Assembly: GCA_020631735.1 (NCBI GenBank)
Contig: CM036197.1
Coordinates: forward strand, 45,679,880 to 45,743,879
Source: Saccharum officinarum
Taxonomy: Eukaryota; Streptophyta; Magnoliopsida; Poales; Poaceae
Direction of reading: 5' to 3'
DNA length: 64,000 bases
Shown here: positions 1 to 11,901 of the stretch, piece after piece
Numbering within the stretch: position 1 is the stretch's first letter
Layout: every line of letters starts with the position of its first letter
Translations under genes and position numbers: made by a program
The notes under the pieces: model-generated
What the model saw: the letters and a program-made list of their open reading frames with translations, nothing else
Database searches by the model: none
What the model was told of the DNA's origin: nothing

Positions 1-1
1 G

Positions 2-1478
2 GTCGAAGGAAGGCACACGCCCCCTCATGTCGAACTTCCTGCCGAGCGAAACGAGCCCCAGTTCCTTGCGGATCAAGGAGCGCAGCTCGAACAGATTCGC
101 GAGTTGCAGGACCAGCTTGACGAGGAACGGGAAAACCTGGATCTTCTCCAGCAAACCCTCGAGCGTGAGCGTGCGGAACACGTATTTGGCGGGAGAGCTC
201 GTGAGAGAGCTCGCGACGTCAACCGTCGCATCGACGAGGACCGGGTGGTCGACCCTCCGGTTTTCGCTCGAGCCAGCCAAAACGTCGTCGCCGCCGCCAT
301 GCTCCTGCGCAACATGCCCGAGCCGTCAAACCCTGACGCCCGTCGGGCTCGAGACGAAATCCGAGGACTCCTCGAGACTGCCGCCATGCAGCAGGCCGAG
401 AGCTCTGCCTCGAGGCGGCGCGAAGCAGCCTCGGAGCGGACCCTCGAGCCTTCCCGACAGGAGAGAGAAGCCTCGGTTCATCCCGAGCCTGCCCGGCGAA
501 ACCGGGTAGCACCGGCCCCTGAGCCCATCGCCAACGACCGCGAGCCTCGAGACACCCGTGGCAACATCGTCGAGCGTCGCACGCGCAAACACGGTGACGG
601 TGTAGCTCGAGGCTACCACGTCCACAGGGGCGGACGCTACGACAGCTCGGAAGACCGTAGCCCTTCACCCGAACCCCCAGGTCCTCGGGTGTTCAGTAAG
701 GCTATCCGTGAGACGGTGCCCCCGGCTCGGTTCCGTCCCCCCACGACTCTCACCAAGTATAACGACGAGACCAAACCCGAACTTTGGCTCGCCGATTTCC
801 GCTTGGCGTGTCAGTTGGGCGGGGCCACCGACGACCGGGTCATCATTCGGCAACTCCCCCTGTTCCTCTCCGACACCGCCCGAGCCTGGCTCGAGGATCT
901 CCCACCTTGGCAGATCCACGACTGGGACGATCTCGTGAGGGTGTTCGAGGAAAATTTCAAGGGAACCTACATGCGCCCCGGCAACTCGTGGGACCTCCGG
1001 GGCTGTAAGCAGAAACCAGATGAGTCCCTCCGGGACTACATCCGGCGCTTCTCCCGGCAGCGCACCGAGCTCCCCAACATCACCGACTCCGACGTGATTA
1101 CGGCCTTCCTCTCCGGTACCACCTGTAAGGAGTTGGTCCGGGAGTTGGGCCGTAACACCCCGCTCACTGCCAACGGATTGATGGACATCGTCACCAACTT
1201 CGCCGCCGGCGAGGAGGCGGTTGGTGCAATCTTTGGCGGCGAGCCGGCGAGGGGGGAGCAGAAGGTCGACGACCCCGCGAGTTCCACCCGAGGCCCCAAG
1301 AGAAACAACCGCAAGAAGAAGAAAGGCCAGCAGGGCAAGCTCGAGGCCCCGGCCGACGAGCTCGTCGCTGCTACCGAGCACAAGAAACCTCGAGGCCCCC
1401 CGGCGGGGGCGTCTTCGACAAAATGCTCAAAGAGCCGTGTCCCTACCACAAGGGACTCACTAACCATAACCTCGAGGA
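2..1478 (+). pseudogene. gag: Gag polyprotein of the Tat element, 5' partial, frameshifted
   Basis: The reading frame is open from base 2 and runs through a charged, coiled-coil-prone N-terminal part. A Retrotrans_gag core follows at about 775-1220, including ...WLEDLPPWQ... and ...GTYMRPGNSW.... Gag forms the virus-like particle that packages the element RNA. After about 1400 the frame changes at a run of C and G. The zinc-finger-like segment CPYHKGLTNHNLEDCHML is read in the next frame at about 1438-1491, and a further frame change at about 1500 leads into the protease region. These breaks make it a non-functional copy. The 5' end of the gene lies outside the window. Confidence 0.85.
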
Positions 1479-1493
1479 TTGTCACATGCTGCG

Positions 1494-2378
1494 CAGGTAC
1501 TTCGGGGTGCCGGCGCCAAGAAGGACGACAAGGGGGAGGACCTTAAGGGTGACGACAAGGACGGGGAATTTCCCGAGATCCGCGACTGCTACATGATCTA
1601 CGGAGGGCCCTCGACCTGCCTCTCTGCGCGCCAGCGCAAGCGAGAACGGCGCGAGGTCTTCTCCGTACAATCGGCAGTACCCCGTTTCCTCGATTGGTCT
1701 GCGGTGGCCATCACTTTCGACCGTGATGACCACCCAGACTACGTCCCCAACCCGGGGGTCTATCCACTCGTCGTTGACCCCGTCATCGCCAACACACGCC
1801 TCACCAAAGTGCTCATGGACGGCGGAAGCAGCCTCAACATTATCTACTCTCAGACCCTCGACCTCTTGGGGGTCGACAGAGCGCGCCTCCAGCCTAGCGT
1901 CGGGGGCTTCCACGGAGTCGTGCCAGGGAAACGGGCGGAACCCCTCGGGCGGGTCGATCTGCCTGTTTGCTTTGGCACACCGGCCAACTTTCGAAAGGAA
2001 ACTCTCACTTTCGAAGTGGTCGGATTCCGTGGAACGTACCACGCTATCCTGGGACGCCCATGCTACGCCAAGTTCATGGCGATCCCGAACTACACCTACC
2101 TTAAGCTCAAAATGTCTGGCCCAAACGGTGTCGTCACTGTAGGGCTCTCGTATGAACATGCCTACGAGTGCGACGTCGAGTGCGTCGAGCACGGCGAGGC
2201 TGTTTTTGAGTCGGCAAGCTTGGCTGCAGACCTCGACGGTCTCGCCAAAACGATTCCCGACCCAAAACGCCATGCCGGCAGCTTCGAGCCCGCCGAAGAC
2301 GTCAAACTCGTACCCCTCGACCCCGCTGATCCCAAAGGGAGGACGCTGAACGTCAGCGCCACCCTCGATCCTAAATAG
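1494..2378 (+). pseudogene. Aspartic protease region of the Tat element
   Basis: The active-site segment VLMDGGSSLNIIYS is encoded at about 1808-1850; D-G-G-S in place of the more common D-T/S-G is usual for this plant lineage. The flap-side segment ILGRPCYAKF follows downstream. The domain would cleave the Gag-Pol precursor inside the particle. The frame is open until an in-frame TAG at 2376-2378 (context LDPK-stop-EAVLVDF). The reading frame of the reverse transcriptase continues directly after it, so this looks like a CAG-to-TAG nonsense change rather than a natural gene end. Confidence 0.85.
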
Positions 2379-3381
2379 GAAGCAGTGCTCGTCGACTTTC
2401 TCCGCGCGAACGTCGACATCTTTGCGTGGAGTCCCTCGGATATGCCGGGCATACCCAGGGAAGTCGCCGAGCACGCCTTGGAGATCCGGGCCGGATCCAA
2501 ACCGGTGAAGCAACGCCTACGCCGCTTCGATGAGGAGAAGCGCAGGGTCATCGGCGAGGAGATACACAAACTGTTGGAGGCCGGGTTCATCAAGGAGGTT
2601 CATCATCCCGAGTGGCTAGCTAATCCTGTATTAGTTAGAAAAAAGAGTGGGAAATGGAGGATGTGCGTAGACTATACTGGTTTAAATAAAGCATGTCCGA
2701 AAGTTCCCTTCCCTTTGCCACGCATTGATCAAATCGTTGATTCCACCGCGGGATGTGAAACTCTCTCATTCTTAGATGCATATTCCGGCTACCACCAGAT
2801 CAAAATGAAGGAGTCCGACCAGCTCGCGACTTCATTCATCACCCCATTCGGCATGTATTGCTACGTTACGATGCCCTTCGGTCTCCGGAACGCGGGGGCA
2901 ACGTACCAGCGATGCATGCAACACGTTTTCGGGAAGCACATTGGGTCGACCGTCGAAGCTTACGTCGACGACATCGTGGTCAAAACCCAACGTGCCGACG
3001 ATCTGGTCAGCGACCTCGACGTTGCATTCAAGTGCCTCAGGGCAAAAAACATCAGACTCAATCCGGAGAAATGTGTTTTCGGCGTCCCACGAGGTATGCT
3101 TTTAGGGTTTATCGTATCTAAACGTGGCATCGAGGCCAACCCTGAAAAAATCTCTGCAATAACCAAGATGGGCCCCATCCGAGATCTCAAAGGCGTACAG
3201 AGAGTCACAGGTTGCTTGGCGGCACTCAGCCGTTTCATTTCGCGCCTCGGCGAAAAAGCACTCCCTCTGTACCGTCTCTTGAGGAAATCGGACCATTTTT
3301 CCTGGAACCTCGAGGCTGAGGAGGCTCTCACGAAACTGAAAGCCACCCTCTCTAGCTCACCGATCCTCGTCCCTCCGACCC
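2379..3381 (+). pseudogene. Reverse transcriptase domain of the Tat element
   Basis: Recognisable RT blocks in order are: RMCVDYTGLNKACPK, then SFLDAYSGYHQIKM with the first catalytic Asp, then FGLRNAGATYQR, and EAYVDDIVVK with the YVDD catalytic box at about 2960-2985. The enzyme copies element RNA into DNA in the virus-like particle. The domain is in the same frame as the protease once the TAG at 2376 is passed. Around 3381, in a CCCCGGGG stretch, the frame changes by one base into the RNase H segment, and the original frame stops at 3425. Confidence 0.92.
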
Positions 3382-4260
3382 CGGGGAACCACTCCTACTC
3401 TATGTCGCCGCGACATCACAAGTAGTCAGTGCTGCCCTGGTTGTCGAACGGGCCGAGGAGGCACACACCTTGCTCGTCCAGAGGCCGGTCTATTTCGTTA
3501 GCGAGGTGCTCTCTGAAACAAAGTGTCGATATCCACAGATCCAGAAACTGCTATATGCTGTCATCTTGACACGGCGCAAGCTCCGACACTACTTCGAGGG
3601 TCACCCGATTACTGTGGTTTCTTCTTTCCCCTTGGGAGAGATAGCCCAGAACCGGGAAGCCTCGGGTAGGGTTGCCAAATGGGCGGTCGAGCTCATGGGC
3701 GAGGCATTGTCCTATGCGCCGCGAAAAGCTATCAAGTCACAGGCGTTAGCAGATTTTCTGGCCGAGTGGACTGACACACAACTCCCTCCTGCACAGCTCC
3801 AAGCGGAGCTGTGGACCATGTACTTCGATGGGTCATTGACGAAAACGGGAGCAGGCGCGGGCTTGCTCTTCGTCTCACCCCTCGGGGTTCACATGCGCTA
3901 CGTCGTCCGGCTTCATTTCCCTGCGTCTAACAACGTCGCCGAATACGAGGCACTCGTCACGGGGTTGAGAATCGCCATCGAGCTCGGGGTCCGACACCTC
4001 GACGTCCGAGGCGACTCCCAACTCGTGATCGATCAGGTGATGAAGAGCTCGAGCTGCCGCGACCCCAAGATGGAGGCCTACTGCCAAGAAGTACGGCGCC
4101 TCGAGGACAAGTTTCACGGCCTCGAGCTCAACCACATCGCACGCAGGTATAATGAGGCCGCTGATGAACTGGCAAAAATCGCGTCCGGTCGAGCCACGGT
4201 TCCACCGGACGTCTTCGCGAAAGACCTTCAGCATCCATCCGTCGACCTCAGGCCAGACGG
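3382..4260 (+). pseudogene. RNase H pair (retroviral type plus second RNase H) of the Tat element
   Basis: The first segment ([19 protein letters not shown] and on to [11 protein letters not shown]) corresponds to the Ty3/gypsy RNase H linked to RT. A second, independent RNase H-like fold starts at about 3817 with [16 protein letters not shown]. It continues through [24 protein letters not shown] and [13 protein letters not shown], giving the expected D, E, D, D acidic set. Carrying both is characteristic of Tat elements. The segment reads cleanly to about 4250, where the frame breaks before the integrase. Confidence 0.85.
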
Positions 4261-4326
4261 GGGGTCGACGGGGCGTCGCTCGACCCTCCACCTGAGGCAG
4301 AAGCCCCCTCGACCGGGGCTCAAGCC

Positions 4327-5715
4327 ATGCAGGTGGGAGATTTGACGCCACCGTCTGACCTCGAACCTGATTGGCGCGTCCCGTACCTCGACTACCTCAT
4401 CCAAGGGGACCTCCCCTCGGATAGGACTGAGGCTCGACGGATCGCACGCCGGGCCAAAACTTTTGTGATCATGGGCGACAGCAGGGAGCTCTACCGTCGT
4501 AGCCCTACCGGTATCCTCCAACGTTGCATCACGAAAGAGCAAGGCAGAGATCTGCTCGGCGATCTTCACTCGGGGGCTACACCCGCCGGGGCTCTACCGT
4601 CGTAGCCCTACCGGTATCCTCCAACGTTGCATCACGAAAGAGCAAGGCAGAGATCTGCTCGGCGATCTTCACTCGGGGGCTTGCGGTCACCACGCTGCGC
4701 CTCGAACCCTCGTCGGAAACGCCTTTCGACAAGGATTCTATTGGCCGACCGCGGTCTCCGACGCTGTCAAGCTAGTACGCTCCTGCGAGGGTTGTCAGTA
4801 CTATGCGAGACAGACTCATCTTCCGGCATATGCCCTACAAACTATCCCCATCACATGGCCGTTCGCCGTTTGGGGGCTCGACCTTGTCGGACCACTGAAA
4901 AGGACGACCGGCGGCTTCACCCACTTGCTCGTCGCAATCGACAAATTCTCCAAGTGGATCGAGGCCCGCCCTATCACCAGCATCAGGTCCGAACAAGCTG
5001 TACTCTTCTTTACTAACATTGTTCATCGCTTCGGGGTCCCCAACTGTATCATCACAGACAATGGCACCCAGTTCACTGGCAAAAAGTTTTTGGATTTCTG
5101 CGACAACCACCACATCCGTGTGCTCTGGTCGGCCGTGGCTCATCCAAAAACAAACGGGCAAGTGGAACGTGCCAACGGCATGGTTCTACAAGGCCTGAAG
5201 CCCAGAATCTTTAACAAACTAAACAAACATGGAAAAAATGGGCTGCCGAGCTACCCTCGGTCCTGTGGAGCCTAAGAACAACGCCGAGTCGAGCCACGGG
5301 GTTCACTCCGTTCTTCTTAGTCTACGGGTCTGAGGCTATGCTACCAACCGATATAGAATACGGATCCCCGAGGTTGAAGGCATACAACGAAGGACACAAC
5401 GACGCCACAAGACAGGACGCCCTCGACCAGCTCGAGGAAGCCCGAGATGTGGCTCTGTTGCATTCTGCCAGGTACCAGCAGGGTCTCCGACGCTACCACG
5501 ACAGATACGTCCGCAAGCGTGACCTCAACGTTGGTGACTTGGTGCTACGGCGGAACCAGAACACCAAGGGACGGCACAAGCTCACACCACCATGGGAAGG
5601 GCCGTACATCATCGCAGAAGTACTAAAGCCGGGCACCTACAAGCTATCCAACGAGAAAGGCGAAATCCTCACCAACGCTTGGAACATTGAACAGCTACGT
5701 CGCTTCTTTCCTTAA
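4327..5715 (+). pseudogene. Integrase of the Tat element, split by a 103-bp duplication
   Basis: An N-terminal zinc-binding region (LHSGACGHH ... SCEGCQYYA) is followed by the DDE core: GLDLVGPL, CIITDNGTQF and NGQVERANG hold D, D and E. The C-terminal part is LRRNQNTKGRHKLTPPWEGPY, ending at 5715. Integrase would join element DNA to the chromosome. The frame is broken twice: by a tandem duplication of 103 bp at 4488-4681, exactly at the start of the zinc-binding region, and by an indel near an A run at about 5230. The final stop at 5713-5715 looks natural. Confidence 0.9.
4488..4681 (+). repeat. Direct duplication inside the integrase reading frame
   Basis: Bases 4488-4578 recur as 4591-4681, an offset of 103 bp. 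The copies are 91 bp and appear identical, separated by 12 bp. Because 103 is not a multiple of three, the first copy is read in one frame (…DLHSG then out of frame) and the second copy in the frame that continues through the integrase core. Confidence 0.92.
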
Positions 5716-6399
5716 AAAGCCTCGAGGCTCTGTATTTCCTTTTTCGTCAATAAAGAATATAGCGATGTTCAAAATTTTTCGTTTCGTAATGAGGAAGGAT
5801 CGACCCTGCACTCCCAGAGTCGACCCTCCCTCGGGGGCTGCAAGGGGGGAACCCCCGGTCCCCCGAAAAAACTTATGCTCTTTTTTAAATTTAAGAACCG
5901 CTTCTTAGATCGACTTCGCTGAAAGAGCACCCTAAGGTTCGAAAGGGCTCTCGAGTCTGGAGCATCACCTACGCCTCCGAGGCTACGGTACCTCCACTCA
6001 ACCCTTACGCCTTTTAGAGGTACGCCTTCACGCTGAGAAGATCTAAACAACGGTTCCTAAAATTAAAAAAGAACATACCCCCTGTCGCTTAGATCAGGCT
6101 CTCACACGATTTACTAGGCCGCAACATCACCCTGAAGCTCGAGGGCAGTCGAGCCGCGAGATCACTTACGCCTCCGAGGCTACGGTACCTCCACTCGCTC
6201 CCTTACGCCAAAGGATGTAGCTGCGCGCTAAGTAAATCACGCGAGAACACGATCCGTGCGATAAAGGGAAGAAAAGCTCGAGTAAAACTGAATCAACCAC
6301 GAACCGGTTTATGTTTCGAGTCTTTTAGGCCTCCGCGGCCACCACGATCAAAATTCGAAATACTAACTTATTACATGGGCCTTCATGCCCAGATTTGGC
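5716..6399. other. Non-coding spacer after pol of the Tat element
   Basis: No convincing gene is seen. A segment starting CGAGGCTACGGTACCTCCAC occurs twice, near 5979 and 6175, about 200 bp apart, suggesting a diverged local duplication. The region lies between the pol stop and the stop codon of the antisense gene, so it probably holds the convergent 3' ends. Confidence 0.6.
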
Positions 6400-9300
6400 T
6401 CACAGGCCTTCGTCGTCGGCAGGCGGAACCACCTCGGCTTCAAAAAGCGAGGCCAGACGACTTCCAGGTTCTTCGGCGGCTTCGATCAGCTCCACGCAGG
6501 CATCCTCGTTCTCCTCGTCTGTCCGATCGGGGTCTGTGATGAAGCCCTCGGCAACGAGCCTCATGTCAAACACAAACCCCGAACGGACGACGGCCAGCGC
6601 CCTCTTCACGCCGTGATGGAGGCCGTTCCGTATCTTCTCCCGGGCAAGGCGGCCCAGCGCCACCATCCGTCGGACGAAGGAGTTCCCCGGAACATCTTCC
6701 CCGGTGTCGGCGTCGGGCTCGACCCCTAGGCCATCACACACGGTGGTGATTGCGCCCTGGAGAAGTTGGGTCCTCCGGACCTCGGCTTCGAAGAGGCTCT
6801 GGAAGGAGTTGGCACACGATTGGGCCTCTCGGTTCTCTCTCTCCAGCTCTGAAACACGACAAACAAATTAGTGCCCAACGCGGGGCCTTCAACGTCGTGA
6901 CTATAACAACCACACTTACCCTCGATGTGGGTCTGCAGGCCCACGACCTCGTCGCGGAGCCCCCCACACGTTCGCTCGAGCCCCAGGAAGGCGCTGTCCT
7001 TGTCACGGATGGCTGCCTTTAGCGCCTCGACCTCCTGCCGAGCAGACTCGAGAGCTGCGTCCTTCTCTTGGACGGCTCCCTGCAGCGTCGTGATCTCGGC
7101 GTGGAAGGCGTCGCGCTGAAGGCCAACCTGGGAGACATCCTCCTCGAGCTCCCTCACCCGCGCAGACAAGGGCTCGAGGTCCCTGCGCGCCTGGGCAGCC
7201 TCCTCCCGAGCCTTGTCCAGGCTAGTGCGCATCACGGCCTCGGCCGCCCATGCCTGCGTCGCCTCTTCTTTCACCACGGCGTATGCGACGCGCAGCTCAG
7301 CCATCTCGGCGTTCCGATTGGATAGCTGTTTCTGGGCCTCCTCGACCAGGACCCGTTGCTGGGACAGCGCGCCCCACACGCCACTCTCGTCCCGGATGAA
7401 GAGCGACTTGCGGCGGGAGTACTCCTTCAGCTCCTGAACGCAATTCGAAAAGGTCACAAATCCGAGAAAAAAACACATCAAGAAAGCCGACGGGTCGATC
7501 ATACCTCGGTGGCATCCCCCATACTCCGCACGGCACCGGATGCCACTCGGAGCAACCGGTCAAGGTGCTGGCGGACGCCCTCGAGGTATTCCCATCGGTG
7601 CACTTCGTCTTTGTCGCTCAAGACAAAGATGGGCTCGGCGTCGGGGTTCGTAGCGTCCCTGAACTGAAGGGACGGCCCCCCCACCTCGGCAGCTCCGTCT
7701 CTGCCCGCGCTATCGCCAGCGCGGCGATGTCGGGCCACGACGAAGATGACCCGGCCGGGGCGTCTCCCGGTCCCGCGGAAGGACCAGCCTCGCCCGCGGT
7801 ATCCACCTCTCCAACGGCCGTCGCGACACCGGCCTGGTCCGCGACCTCACCCCCCTCGACCCCCATCGCTTGTTTTCCCTTGTCCAGGGGGATGTTGTCG
7901 AGGGGAACGTGAGGGCGGGCACTTACGACCGCCGGCGCTTCTGGAGCCGGCGCCTCGACCGACGACGGCGCCGGTGCCCGCGCCTCGACCGTTGGCACCT
8001 CCGGAACCGGCGCTTCTTCTTCCGGTGCTCCGGATAGGGGCTCGACCGCCCCGACCTCCACCATGCCCGCTGGCTCTGCCAACGGGCCTTGTTGCGGCCG
8101 CGACCCCCTCGCCCGGGCCGTCTCTTGCCCTGACGCCGACGCGACCTCCTCCATGGTCACGTCAGCACCCGCCCGCTCCGCGTCGTGGACGGGTGCCTCG
8201 CCCGTCGCGACCGCGACGGCAGCCTCGGCCGTCCCCGACGACCTGGGTCCCGCCTCGACTACGTCAAGCGCCGCCGCCTTTACCGGTTCGGACCCCTCGA
8301 CGGCAGGCTCCGGGCCGGCAACCGCCGCGGCGTCGGCTGACCCCTGCCGTTGTCGCAGGCGCCCTTTCGCGGCCTCGACCTGACGGACCCAGGCCGCGTC
8401 CTGCTCCGCCGTCCGGTTGAGGACAACGGCGCCGGCTCGCAGCGACTTCACAGGGGTAGGCCCCATCGGCTCCGCCTTCCGCTTCAGCCTGCGAAGTGAG
8501 AAGAATTGTCGGCCAACGGACTTTGGGAAAGCAGGACAACCAAGCTGAGATACTTACCCGGAAATCGGCACCAAGTACCTCGACCCCGCGCGGCTCGAGC
8601 CTCCCGGGACGGCCGCTGGTGGCCTCGCGGCGGCCTCACCAGCAGGTCGAGCGCTCCTGGGAGCCCCGGCCGGTACACCGCCCTGCGCCCTCTGTGCTTC
8701 CGAGGCCAGCTGGCCTCGGGTCCTTACGCCCGCCGGCGCCGCCGCCGATGACGACGCCGGTACCGCCGCTTCCGCCCCTGCCGGAGCTTGCGAGGCCCCG
8801 GCTGGTGCGGGCGTCCCCGTCGACCCCTCTCGCCGGGACCGGGGTAAAACGGCCCCTCCCGTCGAGGGCCCGGCTTCCTTCCCCACCTTCTTCCCCTCGA
8901 CCTCCTCGACCACGACGACCGAGGAGGACGCCCCCCGATGGGCTCCAGCAGGGGGCGAATGTCGGGAAGGTCGCCCAGCCTGGTCGCAATCTCATACCGC
9001 GACAGGGCATCATCATCTTCGTCGCTGCTGCCGTCGTCCTCCCCCGAGACCGTCTCGGAAGGCGACAGCGACAGGGACACTCCGTCCATGGTCTGCTGGC
9101 GCCGGCGCTTCTTCAACGCCTCCGCCTCTTTGGCCTTGCGGACCGCCCGCTTCTTGGCCGTCTCCTTGGTCTGCTTCTTCTGGGAGGCATGCAGGCGTCG
9201 AGCCTCCCGGGCGGGCCGGTCCTCCGGGACTGGTGGGCGCGTTTCCCGCAACGCCGACAAATCCTACACGCCGGCCTCGACCACATCAGCAAAATCCACA

Positions 9301-10259
9301 GAAAAACAAGAATAGCAATACCTCAGCCCCGAGATACGTACCACGGATTCGCACCCTTCGGTAGGCCTCATGGGAACCTGATTGGCCTCCTCCGCCTTGA
9401 AGTTCCCGACCATCCGGCGAGCCCGCCGGAGGACCTCCTCAAGGGTGAGGGATTCGTGGGACATCCGGGTACCCTCCAGGTTCGCCTCCGGAGTCATCTG
9501 GTCCAGGCGGAGACGACGCCGGCACAACGGCATCACTCTGCGGCGATGGAAGGCCGCAGCCACCGCCGCAGCCGTTAGGCCCCGAAGGCGAAGCTGCTGC
9601 AGCGCCGCCAGCAGCGGGTCCAAGCGCGTCTTCTCGGCCTCGGGCACTCCGTACGACCAATGCTCCTCTCGAGCAGTCAGCACGCGGCCGGTGTACCTCG
9701 GCAACTGATTTTCATCATTGCGGAGGTAGAACCAACCCTCGTGCCACCCACTGTTCGAGGAGATGAGGCGGGCCGGGATGTATAGATCCGTCCGACCCGA
9801 TCTCACCTGTAGCACGCAGCTCCCAACTCGGGCCGCGCACAGGACGCCTTTCTCCCCCGCCCTCTTGGCGAAGAGCTCGGCCTTGAAAAGGTGAAGCCAC
9901 AGGTTCCACTGCGGCTCCACCCCGAGGTAGCCCTCGCAGACCGCCGCGAAGATGGCGGCCTGCGCGACGGCGTTGGGGGAAAGGTGATGAAGTTCCACCC
10001 GGTAGTGGTGGAGGAGCGCGCGCATGAAGACCGACGCCGGCACGCCGAACCCCCGCTCATGAAAGCTGACGAAGCTCACCACGTACCCTTCAGGGGGCGC
10101 TGGCTCCCGATGGGCAGGGGGCGGCGCCATCCACTCCGGCTGCAACAAGTTCGTCCTCGGCCGCAGCAGCCCGTCCTCGACCAACTCCTCCAACCTCCTC
10201 TCCGTCACCGAGGAGGCGGCCCAGTCGTCGGCGGGGAGGATCTGGCTCTTTCCTGCCAT
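6400..10259 (-). CDS. Five-exon antisense gene inside the Tat element (putative gypsy-type transposon domain, coiled coil)
   Basis: On the strand opposite to gag-pol I read exons 10259-9342, 9263-8558, 8488-7505, 7433-6920 and 6848-6400. All four introns have GT/AG borders (lengths 78, 69, 71, 71) and compatible phases. The N-terminal exon (306 codons from MAGKSQILPADDW) resembles the plant 'putative gypsy type transposon' family (Pfam PF04195). The middle is low-complexity Ala/Pro/Glu-rich. Exons 4-5 are a long coiled coil (ELKEYSRRKSLFIRDE to the stop after VVPPADDEGL). Two frame breaks lie in C runs at 8931-8936 and about 7676-7682; otherwise the frame is open, about 1,190 residues. Antisense genes between pol and the 3' LTR are known in Tat elements; their function is not established. 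The exon model is my inference. Confidence 0.75.
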
Positions 10260-10405
10260 CGATGTCGTCGGAAGGGGGGATGGAAGGAAAGGATGCGGTG
10301 GCTGCGGCGATACGGGCGGAGAACGCGATGTGGCAGGGGATGTCTAAGGCAAAGGATTGCAGGGACGCAAGCGATCGGTGGGGAACGTAGACCCCTAGGC
10401 CTTAG

Positions 10406-10414
10406 CTTTATATG
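10406..10414 (-). promoter_or_regulatory. Candidate TATA box of the antisense gene
   Basis: The - strand reads CATATAAAG about 150 bp upstream of the ATG at 10259. The position and sequence suit a plant TATA box serving the antisense gene rather than the LTR promoter. Confidence 0.5.
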
Positions 10415-10613
10415 CCCAGACGGAAGCCCAACGGCCGCGCGAGAAGGTAGGAACAGTTTCCCGCATTAAATGCGCTCACCTAACCGTTTCCTTATATCTC
10501 GCAGGAACTGGGCACGTGGCCGCTCCCCACGTCGTAACCATATGCCGCTACCGCGCCGATCTCGTCTCCCGAAAAAACGCGCTCGGCCAACGGAATATCC
10601 CCAGGTACGTGGT

Positions 10614-11614
10614 AAATGGGTGCGAAGCCCGCAATAAGTCTCGAGGGAGCGAAAGCTGGCCCTCGAAAGGGGTTCGACAGCTGCCCTCGAGCAACAGAGT
10701 TAGGGACGACCCGGGGTGCGCCCGTACATGGCCAAGGGCTCGAGCCGCGCTCTCGAGGCACCCCAGGACGTATTCGAGGCCGAAGGAGAAGGTTGTGGTA
10801 GGAATCCCTCCGGGGGAGGCATCGAGCCCTCGAATCCTGTCGAAGGGAATCGAGATCCACACGACCACTTCTTGGCATTTTTGAGGGCGCCTCCGGGCCA
10901 CTAGCCGACCCCTAACGAACGGGCCACGGGTTCTCACTCGAATTCTCCCGTTAGCAGCTCACCGGAGATCGTCGGAACTCGGGCCCAAACGAGGGTAGTA
11001 CGACGTTCTCCACCCCTCCTCCTTTTCTCGAAAAAGGAGCGTGAGGGTCGCGAAAGACGGCCGGGACTCTGATCGACCTCGTGCGTGCGAGGCTCGGGGT
11101 CCCGACCGCAAAAATGGGTGCGAAGCCCGCAATAAGTCTCGAGGGAGCAAAAGCTGGCCCTCGAACGGGGTTCGACAGCTGCCCTCGAGCAACAGAGTTA
11201 GGGACGACCCAGGGTGCGCCCGTACATGGCCAAGGGCTCGAGCCGCGCTCTCGAGGCACCCCAGGACGTATTCGAGGCCGAAGGAGAAGGTTGTGGTAGG
11301 AATCCCTCCGGGGGAGGCATCGAGCCCTCGAATCCTGTCGAAGGGAATCGAGATCCACACGACCACTTCTTGGCATTTTTGAGGGCGCCTCCGGGCCACT
11401 AGCCGACCCCTAACGAACGGGGCACGGGTTCTCACTCGAATTCCCCCGCTAGCAGCTCACCGGAGATCATCGTAACTCGGGCCCAAACGAGGGTAGTACG
11501 ACATTCTCCACCCCTCCTCCTTTTTTCGAAAAAGGAGCGCGAGGGTCGCACAGCGAAAGACGGCCGGGACCCTGATCGACCTCGCGCGCGCGAGGCTCGG
11601 GGGCTTGACCGCAA
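10614..11614. repeat. Tandem duplication of about 498 bp in the Tat spacer
   Basis: Copy 1 (10614-11111) and copy 2 (11112-11614) align at a constant offset of 498 bp over most of their length, with scattered substitutions and a few small indels near the end. Both contain repeated CTCGAG-type CpG-rich motifs. Open frames seen in the two copies are mirror images of each other and do not resemble known proteins. Confidence 0.88.
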
Positions 11615-11787
11615 CGAAACGTTCCCCAATCAAACGCGTACAAGACCTCGGAGGAGTCTCCATACTCCACCGAGGCCTCGGGGGCTACACCCGGCGGGTG
11701 CGCTCGCGCGCCCCCACCGGAAAAAATCACGACGCCACGACTCCAGTTCTGACCAACCTCTGGGAGAGTGATCACACACTCACCCAA

Positions 11788-11802
11788 AGGCTCGGGGGCT
11801 AC
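11788..11802 (+). other. Polypurine tract of the Tat element
   Basis: The G-rich stretch AGGCTCGGGGGCTAC lies immediately before the TG of the 3' LTR, where plus-strand DNA synthesis is primed in LTR retrotransposons. It is impure for a polypurine tract, as often seen in this lineage. Confidence 0.55.
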
Positions 11803-11901
11803 TGTCGGTACCAACAGTACGGGGTACCCACAGCTATCGCCAAAACACTAACATAACCGAAACCGCAATGAAAGATAGCCCACCTCGGCCGAGTATCACG
11901 C

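Noticed and set aside
1482..2513. 343-codon minus-strand open frame opposite the Tat protease
   Set aside because: Mirror frame of the protease region; no domain, and the sense frame carries clear protease motifs.
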